Assembly (NCBI GenBank): GCA_002404015.1
Contig: DHIW01000101.1
Span: forward strand, 1 to 20,805
Reading direction: 5' to 3'
DNA from: Chloroflexi bacterium UBA4736
GTDB lineage: Bacteria; Chloroflexota; Dormibacteria; Dormibacterales; Dormibacteraceae
Length of the DNA stretch: 20,805 bases
In this document: positions 7,373 to 15,308 of the stretch, in pieces
How the letters are laid out: each line of letters begins with the position of its first letter
How positions within the stretch are numbered: position 1 is the first letter of the stretch
Translations under genes and position numbers: made by a program
Notes under the pieces: model-generated
Told to the model about the DNA's origin: nothing
What the model saw: only the letters and a program-made list of their open reading frames with translations
The model's database searches: none

Positions 7373-7378
7373 ATGATA
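7373..7378 (-). promoter_or_regulatory. Putative -10 box of the DinB-like gene (TATCAT)
   Basis: On the minus strand TATCAT ends 8 bases before the ATG at 7364, so the transcript would start at or next to the start codon. A clear -35 box is not recognised. Confidence 0.3.
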
Positions 7379-7426
7379 CCGGCCGCCCACGGCGGGCCCG
7401 TGCGACCGCTAGCATTTACGGCGAAG

Positions 7427-9139
7427 ATGGAGTTCCCCAGCTACGACGTGCTGATCGTCGGCGGGGGACTGGCAGGGTTGCGAGCCGCGATCGCCGCGTG
7501 CGGCGAGGATCCCACGATCCAGGTCGGCCTCGTCTCCAAGGTCTACCCGATGCGCAGCCACAGCGTCTCCGCCGAGGGCGGCTGCGCGGCCGTGCTGCGC
7601 GAGCCGGACAGCTTCGAGACGCACGCGTTCGACACCATCAAGGGCAGCGACTACCTGGCCGACCAGGACGTGGTCGAGTATTTCGTCAGGGGCGCCCCCC
7701 TGGAGGTCTACCAGATCGAGCACTGGGGGTGTCCCTGGAGCCGCGATGAAGAGGGGCGGATCGCGGTCCGGCCCTTCGGCGGCATGACGACCTGGCGCAC
7801 CTGCTTCGCCGCCGACAAGACCGGCTTCCACATGCTGCACACGCTCTTCCAGACCTCGCTCCAGTTCGACCGCATCAACCGCCACGACGAGATGTTCGTG
7901 ACCTCGCTGCTGGTTGAGGACGGCCGCTGCGTGGGCGTGGTCGGCCTCGATATGGCGTCCGGCGAGATGCAGGCCCTGACCGCCAAGTCGGTCGTGCTGG
8001 CGACTGGCGGCAACGGCCGCATCTTCGAGTTCACCACCAACGGCAGCATCTGTACCGGCGACGGGATGGCGCTCGCCTACCGGGCCGGTGTGCCGCTCAA
8101 GGACATGGAGTTCGTCCAGTTCCACCCGACCGGCATGCCGAGCACGGGGATCCTGATCACCGAGGCCGTGCGCGGCGAGGGCGGCTACCTGACCAACGCC
8201 GAGGGCGAACGCTTCCTGGAGCGCTACGTGCCCGCGAAGATGGAGCTGGGGCCGCGCGACATCATCTCGCGGGCGATGACCACCGAGTTCGAGGAGGGCC
8301 GCGGCTTCCACAGCTCCTACGGCGACTACATGCACCTCGATGTGCGCCACCTGGGCGAGAAGAAGATCGACGAGAAGCTGCCCTTCATGCGCGAGCTGGC
8401 CCAGGAGTTCATGGGCATCGACATCGTCAAGGACCCCATGCCGGTCCGGCCGGTGGAGCACTACATGATGGGCGGCATCGAGACCGACTGGTACGGAGCC
8501 ACCACCCTGGCCGGCCTCTACGCGGCGGGGGAGTGCGCCAATGTCGGCATCAACGGGGCCAACCGCCTGGGCTCCAACTCGCTGCCCGAATGTCTGGTCT
8601 TCGGCAAGGCGGCCGGCCGCGCCGCCGCCCTGCACGCCTTGGAGGCCAAGCCGGTCACCGACAACCCGGTCGCCGCCCTGGTGACCGATGAGACTCGCCG
8701 GATCTCCCGGACGTACCTCGATCGCACCGGCGGCGACCAGCGCATCGGCGAGATCCGCGAGGACCTGCAGCGAGCGATGGATCGGGGCGCCGGCGTCTTC
8801 CGCACGGAGGCCGGCCTGACCCAGCTGGTCGGAGAGGTCGAGGAGCTGCGCGAGCGCTTCGGCAACGCGCGCCTGGACGATCGCAGCCGGACCTTCAACA
8901 CCGAGCTCACCGGCGCCCTCGAGCTGGACTTCCTGCTCGACGGCGCTGAGGCGATCGCCCACTCGGCCCTTGCCCGGCGGGAATCCCGGGGCTCACACGC
9001 GCGCCGCGACTTCCCTGATCGCGACGACGACCGCTACCTGGCTCACACGCTGGCTTACCCGGTGCCGGGCGGGCCACCCCGGCTCGAGTACAAGCCGGTG
9101 CGCATCACGAGCTTCGAACCTAAAGCCCGGACCTACTGA
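7427..9139 (+). CDS. frdA: Fumarate reductase flavoprotein subunit
   Basis: Catalytic FAD subunit of quinol:fumarate oxidoreductase, interconverting fumarate and succinate on the cytoplasmic face of the membrane. The 570-residue product has the dinucleotide-binding GGGLAG (12-17), the covalent-FAD histidine in PMRSHSVSAEGG (His45), QFHPTG (231-236), TEAVRGEGG (Arg249) and the C-terminal GINGANRLGSNSL and RRESRGSHAR motifs. ATG 7427 is preferred because the FAD-binding strand starts seven residues later; an ATG at 7373 would add 18 atypical residues. A TAGCAT hexamer lies 11 bases upstream. It is the first gene of frdABCD plus a small fifth gene. Direction in vivo cannot be read from sequence, but the two-anchor architecture is that of menaquinol:fumarate reductases. 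Confidence 0.95.
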   Translation: MEFPSYDVLIVGGGLAGLRAAIAACGEDPTIQVGLVSKVYPMRSHSVSAEGGCAAVLREPDSFETHAFDTIKGSDYLADQDVVEYFVRGAPLEVYQIEHWGCPWSRDEEGRIAVRPFGGMTTWRTCFAADKTGFHMLHTLFQTSLQFDRINRHDEMFVTSLLVEDGRCVGVVGLDMASGEMQALTAKSVVLATGGNGRIFEFTTNGSICTGDGMALAYRAGVPLKDMEFVQFHPTGMPSTGILITEAVRGEGGYLTNAEGERFLERYVPAKMELGPRDIISRAMTTEFEEGRGFHSSYGDYMHLDVRHLGEKKIDEKLPFMRELAQEFMGIDIVKDPMPVRPVEHYMMGGIETDWYGATTLAGLYAAGECANVGINGANRLGSNSLPECLVFGKAAGRAAALHALEAKPVTDNPVAALVTDETRRISRTYLDRTGGDQRIGEIREDLQRAMDRGAGVFRTEAGLTQLVGEVEELRERFGNARLDDRSRTFNTELTGALELDFLLDGAEAIAHSALARRESRGSHARRDFPDRDDDRYLAHTLAYPVPGGPPRLEYKPVRITSFEPKARTY

Positions 9140-9159
9140 GAGGAGGAATAGCAGGCAAG

Positions 9160-9894
9160 TTGGCAGAACGAACCATCACGTTGGCGGTCGCCCGATACGA
9201 CCCGGCGGTCGACGCGGCCCCCCGCCGGCAGTCCTACACCATCCCCTTCGAGGACGACATGGTCGTGCTCGACGGCCTCAACTACATCAAGAACCACATC
9301 GACGGCAGCGTGACCTACCGCTGGTCGTGCCGGATGGGGATCTGCGGCAGCTGCGGCATGAACGTCAACGGCACGCCCAAGCTGGGCTGCTCCGTCTTCC
9401 TGAGGGACTACGCGCCGGGCCCCGTGGTGGTCGACCCGCTGGCCAACTTTCCGATCATCCGCGACCTGGTCATCGACATGAGCTCCTTCATGGAGAAGCT
9501 GGCCTCGGTCAAGCCCTGGATCATCCGCAAGGAGCCCGTCGCGCTGGCGGCCGGCGAGCTCCTGCAGCGCCCCGCCCAGATCGACCAGTACCGGCAGTTC
9601 GGGATGTGCATCAACTGCATGCTCTGCTACTCGGCCTGCCCGGTCATCGCGATCGAGCCCAGCTTCATCGGCCCGGCCGCCATCGCGCTGGCCCGCCGCT
9701 ACGACCTCGACTCCCGGGACGAGGGGGGGCGGGAGCGGATGCTGACCGTGATCGGCAACGATGGGGTTTGGGACTGCAGCTTCGTCGGTGAGTGCTCGGC
9801 CGTCTGTCCGAAGGGAGTGGATCCCGCCAAGGCCATCCAGCAGACGAAGTTCGAGAGCACGCTGGGCATGCTTCTGCCCTGGGGCGGGAAGTGA
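9160..9894 (+). CDS. frdB: Fumarate reductase iron-sulfur subunit
   Basis: Carries electrons between the FAD of FrdA and quinone through three Fe-S clusters. All ligands are visible in 244 residues: [2Fe-2S] Cys57, Cys62, Cys65, Cys77 (CRMGICGSC and KLGC); [4Fe-4S] Cys150, Cys153, Cys156 plus Cys216; [3Fe-4S] Cys160, Cys206, Cys212. The segment CSFVGECSAVCPKGVDPAKA is the FrdB form of the C-terminal motif. A strong AGGAGG (9141-9146) precedes the TTG at 9160, with a long 13-base spacing; a second AGG lies closer. The TTG keeps the first beta strand (AERTITLAVARYDP) intact. The stop overlaps the frdC start. Confidence 0.95.
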   Translation: MAERTITLAVARYDPAVDAAPRRQSYTIPFEDDMVVLDGLNYIKNHIDGSVTYRWSCRMGICGSCGMNVNGTPKLGCSVFLRDYAPGPVVVDPLANFPIIRDLVIDMSSFMEKLASVKPWIIRKEPVALAAGELLQRPAQIDQYRQFGMCINCMLCYSACPVIAIEPSFIGPAAIALARRYDLDSRDEGGRERMLTVIGNDGVWDCSFVGECSAVCPKGVDPAKAIQQTKFESTLGMLLPWGGK

Positions 9895-10292
9895 GCGCGG
9901 AGTCCCCAGCCGGGCCGACGACCTACCGCCAGCACCTGCCGGGCGACTGGTTCCTGCGCCGCCGAGGCTATGTGCTGTACGTCGTCCGCGAGTTCACCGC
10001 GATCCCGATCGCGGCCTGGATGGTCTGGTTCCTGGTCGAGATCTGGCGGCTGAGGGATGGCCGCGCCGGCTACCACCCCCACCTGTCGGGCCCTTTCATC
10101 GCGTTCAGCGTCGTCTGCTTGGGGTTTGCGCTGTGGCACAGCTACACGTTTCTCAGCCTCTCCGGCCTGATCATGCGGATCCCGCTGGGTGACCGGACGG
10201 TGCCCGCCCGGGCGATCGCGGGCGGGGCCTTCAGCGGTCTCCTGATCGCCTCGGCGATCATCATCGGCCTGCTGGTCTGGGCGGGGCGCTGA
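9891..10292 (+). CDS. frdC: Fumarate reductase membrane anchor subunit C
   Basis: The first of two small hydrophobic anchors that hold FrdAB to the membrane and form the quinone site. It has 133 residues, like the 131-residue E. coli FrdC, with three predicted membrane helices (about 29-51, 66-86, 108-130). A family-like N terminus reads YVLYVVREFTAIP before the first helix. GTG at 9891 overlaps the frdB TGA as GTGA, implying coupling. His83 in LWHSYTF occupies the place where E. coli FrdC has LLHTKTW. Type-D fumarate reductases of this layout carry no haem. Confidence 0.9.
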   Translation: MSAESPAGPTTYRQHLPGDWFLRRRGYVLYVVREFTAIPIAAWMVWFLVEIWRLRDGRAGYHPHLSGPFIAFSVVCLGFALWHSYTFLSLSGLIMRIPLGDRTVPARAIAGGAFSGLLIASAIIIGLLVWAGR

Positions 10293-10654
10293 TGAAGCGC
10301 ACGCCCGATCGGGTGCCTGCCCTGCTCTGGGCCACATTCGCGCAGTGCGCGGTGCTCACCGCGATCCTGGTGCCAGCGCACATCCTGGTCCAGGGCGTGC
10401 TGGGGCCGCTCGGGCTCGTGCGCTACCCGGACAGGAGCTATGACACGTTCGCCGCCGTCATCGCCAACCCGCTCGTGAAGATCTACCTGCTCGTCATATT
10501 CGCGACCACGTTCTATGTGTGCGCGCACCGCTTCCGGTACCTGCTGCTGGACCTCGGCGTCCACGGCGGCAAGCTGGTTGTCGGCGTGCTCACTTATGGC
10601 CTCGCGGCACTCGGGACAGTGGCCGCGGGCTACGTGCTGTTCAGCGTCCCCTAG
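10292..10654 (+). CDS. frdD: Fumarate reductase membrane anchor subunit D
   Basis: The second hydrophobic anchor, 120 residues (E. coli FrdD has 119), with three predicted membrane helices (about 12-36, 58-80, 95-118). It carries the HRFRYLLLDLGVH segment between helices two and three, where the family has an HRLHH-type motif. The ATG shares one base with the frdC stop (TGATG). Its stop codon lies within the Shine-Dalgarno of the next gene. With FrdC it would form the menaquinol-binding pocket near the proximal 3Fe-4S cluster. Confidence 0.9.
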   Translation: MKRTPDRVPALLWATFAQCAVLTAILVPAHILVQGVLGPLGLVRYPDRSYDTFAAVIANPLVKIYLLVIFATTFYVCAHRFRYLLLDLGVHGGKLVVGVLTYGLAALGTVAAGYVLFSVP

Positions 10655-10664
10655 GAGGTTCAGG

Positions 10665-10931
10665 ATGCTCGTGCTCTTCCGTACCCGTGGCGAGGACTGG
10701 CAGAAGTTCCGCGACACCCTGCGTGCCGCCGACAAGGACCTGCGCGAGATGGGCTGCACGCGGGTCGAGGCCTACCGCAACCGGAAGCACCCCGACGAGT
10801 GGGTCATGCTGCAGGACTGGCCCGACAAGGCCGCGTTCGACGCCTTCGCGGCTGAGAAGGGGCCGGCCCTTGACGCCAGGGCGGGGGTCCGCTGGACCGA
10901 CGTCTCCACGTGGCAGGAGAGCGCGCTCTGA
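10665..10931 (+). CDS. Small ABM-like (dimeric alpha/beta barrel) protein
   Basis: An 88-residue protein with the pattern of the antibiotic-biosynthesis-monooxygenase/EthD-like ferredoxin fold: strand MLVLFRTR, helix DTLRAADKDLREMG, strand TRVEAYRN, strand DEWVMLQDWPD, helix AAFDAFAAEKG, and a final strand VSTWQ. Such folds act as small oxygenases, haem- or quinone-handling enzymes, or binding proteins. No catalytic residue can be assigned here. TAGGAGG at 10652-10658 sits 6 bases before the ATG at 10665 and overlaps the frdD stop codon, so it is translated from the frd message. Co-expression with fumarate reductase is the only functional clue. It could be a general quinone- or redox-related accessory protein, but that is speculation. 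Confidence 0.75.
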   Translation: MLVLFRTRGEDWQKFRDTLRAADKDLREMGCTRVEAYRNRKHPDEWVMLQDWPDKAAFDAFAAEKGPALDARAGVRWTDVSTWQESAL

Positions 10932-10946
10932 CAGCCCGCGGGCTGT
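10931..10946. terminator. 16-bp perfect palindrome at the frd operon end
   Basis: ACAGCCCGCGGGCTGT is perfectly self-complementary and begins on the last base of the fifth frd-operon gene's stop codon. As RNA it forms a 6-bp stem with a CGCG loop. It lies in the 31-base gap between convergent genes. No U-tract follows, so a terminator role is tentative. Confidence 0.3.
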
Positions 10947-10962
10947 GCCGGTGCACCTCCGG

Positions 10963-11796
10963 TCAGAGGTAGCGCTCGATCACGGCTGACATCTCCTTGT
11001 CGCCGTAGGTTTCGGCGAGCTCGGCGTACAGCTCGCGCGTCAGCGCGGTCACCGGCATCGAGGCGCCGGCGCCGCGGAAGTGTTCGAGGGCGAGGTCGAG
11101 GTCCTTAAGGGCGTCCGCGAGCCTGAAGTTGACCGGCTCGTGGACGCTCTCGAGGTAGCTCGCGCTCCGCGCCGCCAGGTGAGGCGCCAGCCGCGTCAGG
11201 ACGCCAAAGCTGTGCTCGCGGGCGACGCCCGACCGGGTCCCGGTCGCGACCAGCTCGGCGGCCGCCAGGCTCGAGACAAAGAGCATGGAGTTGACCAGCA
11301 GCTTGATCCCGGCGGCGTCCCGCATCGTCGGGAAGCGTGTGATCTCGCCGAGCGACTCGAGGACCGGGCGCGCCAGCTCGAATGCGGCGGGGTCGGCGTC
11401 CTTGCCGACCATGACCAGGAGCCTCCCTGCCTCGACCGCCGGGACGCTGCCCAGAACCGGCGCGACTATCAGCCAGGCCCCCCGCTCCGCGAGCCGCGGC
11501 GCGCTCCGCTCCAGGACGTGGACGCCGGCGGTGGTCGTGTCCACGAACACCTTTCCGGCGGCCGCGGGGAGGACCTCGTCGACCACGGATTCGACGGCGT
11601 CCGGACCGGTGAGGGCGATGACCACGAGCTCCGCCTTCGCCACGGCGTCGGCAGGCGTCGGCATCACTGTGCCGGCCCCGACCGCGGCCGCCCGGCTCGC
11701 CGTCCGGTTCCACAAAAACACGTCGTGGCCCGCCGCGGCAGCGCGCCGTGCCATGGCCGCCCCCATCTTGCCGGTGCCCAGGAAGGCGACCTTCAC
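10963..11796 (-). CDS. 3-hydroxyisobutyrate-dehydrogenase-family oxidoreductase
   Basis: A beta-hydroxyacid dehydrogenase, NAD(P)-dependent, of 277 residues. The Rossmann motif GTGKMG lies at 7-12, with FLWNRT following the second strand. The substrate-loop region VDTTTAGV stands in place of the usual DxSTxxP. APVLGSVPAVEAGRL matches the APVxGS..A..G pattern, and the catalytic lysine with its partner sits in GIKLLVNSML (Lys165, Asn169). The family reduces or oxidises small 3-hydroxyacids such as 3-hydroxyisobutyrate, tartronate semialdehyde or succinic semialdehyde. Which one cannot be decided. GTG 11796 gives a protein beginning MKVAFLGTG; a GTG at 11814 would add six residues, and neither has a good ribosome site. 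Confidence 0.88.
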   Translation of the reverse strand: MKVAFLGTGKMGAAMARRAAAAGHDVFLWNRTASRAAAVGAGTVMPTPADAVAKAELVVIALTGPDAVESVVDEVLPAAAGKVFVDTTTAGVHVLERSAPRLAERGAWLIVAPVLGSVPAVEAGRLLVMVGKDADPAAFELARPVLESLGEITRFPTMRDAAGIKLLVNSMLFVSSLAAAELVATGTRSGVAREHSFGVLTRLAPHLAARSASYLESVHEPVNFRLADALKDLDLALEHFRGAGASMPVTALTRELYAELAETYGDKEMSAVIERYL

Positions 11797-11872
11797 AGGT
11801 ACATGATCCGCCACCGGTCGGCGGTAAGGGGCGGCGGCGGCCCCGCTCGCGCAGGGCCTCCGCCGTGTCGGC

Positions 11873-12394
11873 TCAGTTCTGGCTGGGGGCGGGCCAGTCG
11901 AGCGACTTGCCGGTCTCGAGCAGCGTCTTCAGGCCGCTGAGCACCCAGCTCCAGCCACCGCCCGCGCCCGTGTCCTCCATCTCGCCCGCGAGCAGTGCCG
12001 CCAGCTTCGGCGCGCCCTGGAGCTCGTGGATCACCGTCAGCTTCGTGATGCCGCCCTTGGCCTCCCCGATCTCATATGTGAGCCGCGTGAAGCCCTCCGC
12101 CTCCATCTCGGCGTCCATCACCATGCGAAACGACTGGACGAGCTTTCGCGGCGGGTCGGCCTCGATGACCTCACCGTCGATGCCCACGTCCGGCGCGCCC
12201 GTCGCCCGCATCGCCTCGTTCGTGAGCCCGCGGTACGCCCCGCCCGGACGCAGGTCGTACTCGGCGTCGCCGCCGTAGCCGTATTTCCGCGTCCACTCGG
12301 GCTTCGTGATCGCGTCCCAGATCGCCTCGGGCGTCGCCCTTATGTACACGCGGTAGACCTGCGTGCCGACGCCCGTCTCGGTGTTCGTCGTCAT
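11873..12394 (-). CDS. SRPBCC/AHSA1-family protein
   Basis: A 173-residue START-like ligand-binding protein of the AHSA1 (activator of Hsp90 ATPase-like) group. It has the characteristic N-terminal strand and helix VYRVYIRATPEAIWDAITKPEW, then the GGxYDLRPGG-type turn (DAEYDLRPGG) and the C-terminal long helix. These proteins, paired with ArsR-type regulators, are common in soil bacteria and have no settled biochemical role. The ATG at 12394 has a strong GGAGGAG 5 bases upstream and overlaps the arsR stop by four bases (ATGA), so the two are co-translated. A ligand or partner cannot be inferred. Confidence 0.88.
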   Translation of the reverse strand: MTTNTETGVGTQVYRVYIRATPEAIWDAITKPEWTRKYGYGGDAEYDLRPGGAYRGLTNEAMRATGAPDVGIDGEVIEADPPRKLVQSFRMVMDAEMEAEGFTRLTYEIGEAKGGITKLTVIHELQGAPKLAALLAGEMEDTGAGGGWSWVLSGLKTLLETGKSLDWPAPSQN

Positions 12395-12711
12395 GACATC
12401 TCCTCCAGTTGGTTCTTGAGATCCGCGAGTGCCGAGACCCGGCGCTCCGTGTACTTGTCGACCCACCGGTCGTGGATCAGCCGGATCGGCACCGGGTTCA
12501 GGAAGTGCAGCTTCTCCCGGCCCGACCGGCGCGCCACCACGAGGCCCGCGGCCTCGAGCACGCGCAGGTGCTTCATGACGCCGAACCGAGTCATCTCCAG
12601 CTCCGACTCGAGCTCCGTGAGCGTGCGGCCGTCACGTACGAAGAGCAGGTCGAGCAGGAAACGCCGCGTCGCGTCGGCCAGTGCTTTGAACACAAGGTCG
12701 TCGGCGGTCAC
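12391..12711 (-). CDS. ArsR-family transcriptional repressor
   Basis: A 106-residue winged helix-turn-helix regulator. The opening DLVFKALADATRRFLLDLL, the recognition region TLTELESELEMTRFGVMKHLRVLEAAGLV and the wing strand VVARRSGREKLHFLN are the ArsR/SmtB fold in order. No metal-binding CxC motif in helix alpha-3 is present, so it belongs to the non-metal (SdpR/AHSA1-linked) subgroup. GTG at 12711 is chosen because a perfect TTGACA and a TATTCT place the transcription start on or next to it, making the mRNA leaderless. A perfect inverted repeat lies in that promoter, so autorepression is likely. The cotranscribed SRPBCC protein may bind or modify its inducer (inference). Confidence 0.92.
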   Translation of the reverse strand: MTADDLVFKALADATRRFLLDLLFVRDGRTLTELESELEMTRFGVMKHLRVLEAAGLVVARRSGREKLHFLNPVPIRLIHDRWVDKYTERRVSALADLKNQLEEMS

Positions 12712-12717
12712 GCCTGC

Positions 12718-12747
12718 AGAATAGGTGACTCAATAGTCACATGTCAA
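12718..12747 (-). promoter_or_regulatory. arsR promoter (TTGACA-N18-TATTCT)
   Basis: On the minus strand a perfect -35 TTGACA (12747-12742) and a -10 TATTCT (12723-12718; 4/6) are 18 bases apart. The expected start point falls at about 12711, the first base of the arsR GTG. The unit lies in the 70-base gap after the sdh operon's last stop codon. Confidence 0.7.
12725..12740. promoter_or_regulatory. Putative ArsR operator, perfect inverted repeat
   Basis: GTGACT and AGTCAC are perfect inverted repeats with a 4-base spacer (plus strand CAAT). They fill the region between the -35 and -10 boxes of the arsR promoter. A repressor dimer bound here would block RNA polymerase, the classic ArsR arrangement. 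Confidence 0.65.
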
Positions 12748-12781
12748 GGGCCGGCCGCAAAGCAGTGAAAGCGGAGCCCGG

Positions 12782-13540
12782 TCAGCCCTTCTTGGGGCCT
12801 CCGCGCCTCCTGAGAAGCGCCCGGATCGGGTCGAAGTACTCGTCGGCGACCCGCTCCTTGAGCGGGATGATGGCGTTGTCCGTGATGTGGATGTGCTCCG
12901 GGCAGACGTCCGTGCAGCACTTGGTGACGTTGCACATGCCCACCCCGGCCTCCCCCTTCAGCAGGGGTCTCCGGTCCAGGCTGTCCTTGGGGTGCATCTC
13001 GAGGGCCGCCGCCCGGATCATGAAGCGCGGCCCGAAGAACGCATCCTTCCGGTCGTGGTTGCGCAGCACGTGGCAGACGTCCTGGCAGAGGAAGCACTCG
13101 ATGCACTTGCGGAACTCGATGACCCTTTCCACGTCCTCCTGCTGCATGCGCCAGGGCTTGGGGTCGGAGGCGTCCTTCGAGCTGGGCGTGAAGGGCGGGA
13201 TCTTCTTGTTGACCTCGTAGTTCCAGCTCACGTCCGTCACCAGGTCGCGGATCACCGGGAACGTGTGCATGGGCCGCACGGAGATGGTGTTCCCGTACTC
13301 CTCCACCGGGCTCTTGCACATGAGCCTGGGAAAGCCGTCGATCTCGGCGGAGCAGGACCCGCACTTGGCGGCCTTGCAGTTCCAGCGCACGGCCAGGTCG
13401 GAGGCCGCGTTGGCCTGGACCCAGAGCACGGCGTCGAGCACTACCATCCCCTCGCGCACGGGGACCCGGAAGTTGACCATCTCGTTGTTCTCGGCCGTGC
13501 CCCTGAAGATCCGCATCGTCACGGTGCTGACGTTCGCCAC
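12782..13540 (-). CDS. sdhB: Succinate dehydrogenase (Sdh1 type) iron-sulfur subunit
   Basis: A 252-residue electron-transfer subunit. [2Fe-2S] ligands are Cys55, Cys60, Cys63 and Cys75 (CKAAKCGSC and LMC). The second domain has CIECFLCQDVC (Cys146, 149, 152, 156) and CNVTKCCTDVCP (Cys203, 208 or 209, 213) for the 4Fe-4S and 3Fe-4S clusters. The C-terminal motif differs from FrdB in this window (CCTDVCPEHI against CSAVCPKGV), and the two proteins are clearly from different branches. GTG at 13540 shares one base with the sdhA TAG, with GAGGAG 8 bases upstream. It is the last gene of the six-gene operon. Gene order anchor-A-B is that of mycobacterial Rv0249c-Rv0247c. Confidence 0.93.
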   Translation of the reverse strand: MANVSTVTMRIFRGTAENNEMVNFRVPVREGMVVLDAVLWVQANAASDLAVRWNCKAAKCGSCSAEIDGFPRLMCKSPVEEYGNTISVRPMHTFPVIRDLVTDVSWNYEVNKKIPPFTPSSKDASDPKPWRMQQEDVERVIEFRKCIECFLCQDVCHVLRNHDRKDAFFGPRFMIRAAALEMHPKDSLDRRPLLKGEAGVGMCNVTKCCTDVCPEHIHITDNAIIPLKERVADEYFDPIRALLRRRGGPKKG

Positions 13541-15303
13541 TATTCGGTCTCCTCGGGGGTGTATTTCTCGAACGACTGCGTGATCACCTCGGTCAGCCCG
13601 TAGGAGATGGGCTCGTTCTCGACGGCCCGCACGGACATCTGGCCGTCCTTGTCCTTCCGGACCATGTAGTTGACGCTGGCCAGCTTGGGGTCGAGCTTTT
13701 CGTAGTCGCTGCGGGCGTGGGCGCCCCGGCTCTCCTTGCGCTCGATCGCGCTCCTGAAGAGGGCCTCGGCGTTCGCGAGCATGTTGCGAAGGTCCTGGGC
13801 CGTGTGCCAGCCGGGGTTGAACGCGCGCCCGGTGGGGCCGCCGCAGCCGCACTCCAGGGCCCGCTCCTTCAGCTCCAGGATCTTCGCCAGGCCCGCCTTC
13901 AGCCCCTCCTCCTCGCGGATGATCGGGGCGTACTTGGCGCAGACGTCCTGCAGCTCGCCCTGCAGCTTGTAGGGGCTTTCGCCATCCCGCCGGCCGAGCG
14001 GCGCCAGCAGGACGTCGATCGCTTCGGCCACCTGGGCCTGGTCGATCTTGGGCGCCCGTTTGCTGCTCTGGGCCAGGAGGGCCGCCGCGTCGCCCGCCCG
14101 CTTGCCGAACACCAGCAGGTCGGAGAGTGAGTTGCCGCCCAGCCGGTTGGCGCCGTGCAGGCCGCCTGTGACCTCGCCCGCGGCGAAGAGGGCCTCGAGC
14201 GTCGTCGCGCCCGTCTCCGCGGCGACGTTCACACCGCCCATGTAGTAGTGGATCGTCGGCGCCACCTCCATAGGCTCCTTAGTGATGTCCACCTTCGCCA
14301 GCTTCAGGAACTGCTCGTACATGGAAGGCAGCTTCTTCTTGATGTACTCGGGCGGCTTGTGGCTGATGTCCAGGAACGCGCCCCCGTGAGGCGAGCCCCG
14401 CCCCGCGTTCACCTCGGAGTTGATGGCGCGGGCCACCACGTCTCGGGATGACAGCTCCATGCGCTCCGGGTCGTACTTCTCCATGAAGCGCTCGCCTTCC
14501 TTGTTGCGCAGCAGGCCGCCCTCGCCGCGGACGCCCTCGGTCACCAGGATCCCGCGCACGCCCGACGGCCAGACCATACCGGTCGGGTGGAACTGCACCA
14601 TCTCACAGTCGCGCAGCTCGGCGCCGGCCTCGTACGCCAGGGCAGTGCCGTCGCCGGTGCTCTCCCAGGAGTTGGAGGTGATCCGGTAGATCCGGCCGGC
14701 GCCGCCGGTCGCCAGCAGAACAGCCTTGGCCCGGAAGACCACCAAGCCGCCGTCCGCCCGGCGATAGGCGAGGGCCCCCGTGACCCGGCCGGCCGAGGTC
14801 AGCAGCCGGGAGACCGTCACCTCCATGAAGACCTCGACCCCCGGGGTGTGGACCAGCTTGTCCTGGAGGCTGCGGATCAGCTCCAGGCCCGTTCGGTCGC
14901 CGATGTGGGCGAGCCGGGGATAGGTGTGGGCGCCGAAGGGCCGCTGGTGGATGAGGCCGTCGTCCGTGCGGTCGAACACCGCGCCCCAGCGCTCCAGTTC
15001 CAGCACCCGCTCGGGCGCCTCGCGGGCGTGGATCTCCGCCATCCGCCAGTTGTTGATCAGCTTCCCGCCCTTCATGGTGTCGGCGAAGTGGGCCTCCCAG
15101 GAGTCAAGGTGGGCGACGTTGGCAAGGGCGGCGGCCATGCCGCCCTCGGCCATGACGGTGTGGGCCTTGCCGAGCAGCGACTTGCAGATGACCGTGACCT
15201 GGCAGCCCGCCTCGGCGGCCGCGATCGCACCCCGCTGTCCGGCGCCGCCGGCGCCGATGACCAGCACGTCCGTGTCGTGGGTCTCGTAGGTGGGATCGGC
15301 CAA
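13540..15303 (-). CDS. sdhA: Succinate dehydrogenase (Sdh1 type) flavoprotein subunit
   Basis: Oxidises succinate to fumarate with covalently bound FAD. The 587 residues include GAGGAGQRGA (17-26), the FAD histidine in GKAHTVMAEGG (His48), VQFHPTGMVWPSG, TEGVRGEGG, the HYYMGG substrate loop, GGLHGANRLGGNSLSD and RKESRGAHAR. It resembles the Sdh1 branch rather than FrdA of the same window. No ATG or GTG is suitably placed. TTG at 15303 gives the usual short leader before the first strand and lies 5 bases after the anchor gene's stop; extending further upstream would translate through the anchor gene. The start is therefore probable, not certain. Confidence 0.93.
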   Translation of the reverse strand: MADPTYETHDTDVLVIGAGGAGQRGAIAAAEAGCQVTVICKSLLGKAHTVMAEGGMAAALANVAHLDSWEAHFADTMKGGKLINNWRMAEIHAREAPERVLELERWGAVFDRTDDGLIHQRPFGAHTYPRLAHIGDRTGLELIRSLQDKLVHTPGVEVFMEVTVSRLLTSAGRVTGALAYRRADGGLVVFRAKAVLLATGGAGRIYRITSNSWESTGDGTALAYEAGAELRDCEMVQFHPTGMVWPSGVRGILVTEGVRGEGGLLRNKEGERFMEKYDPERMELSSRDVVARAINSEVNAGRGSPHGGAFLDISHKPPEYIKKKLPSMYEQFLKLAKVDITKEPMEVAPTIHYYMGGVNVAAETGATTLEALFAAGEVTGGLHGANRLGGNSLSDLLVFGKRAGDAAALLAQSSKRAPKIDQAQVAEAIDVLLAPLGRRDGESPYKLQGELQDVCAKYAPIIREEEGLKAGLAKILELKERALECGCGGPTGRAFNPGWHTAQDLRNMLANAEALFRSAIERKESRGAHARSDYEKLDPKLASVNYMVRKDKDGQMSVRAVENEPISYGLTEVITQSFEKYTPEETE

Positions 15304-15308
15304 CGGGG

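Noticed and set aside
7373..7426. 18-residue N-terminal extension of FrdA from ATG 7373
   Set aside because: The extension would overlap the promoter region of the divergent gene and does not match FrdA N termini, which begin a few residues before the first strand.
7409..8962. 517-codon minus-strand open frame opposite frdA
   Set aside because: It is antisense to all of frdA's conserved motifs and has no ribosome site or recognisable domain.
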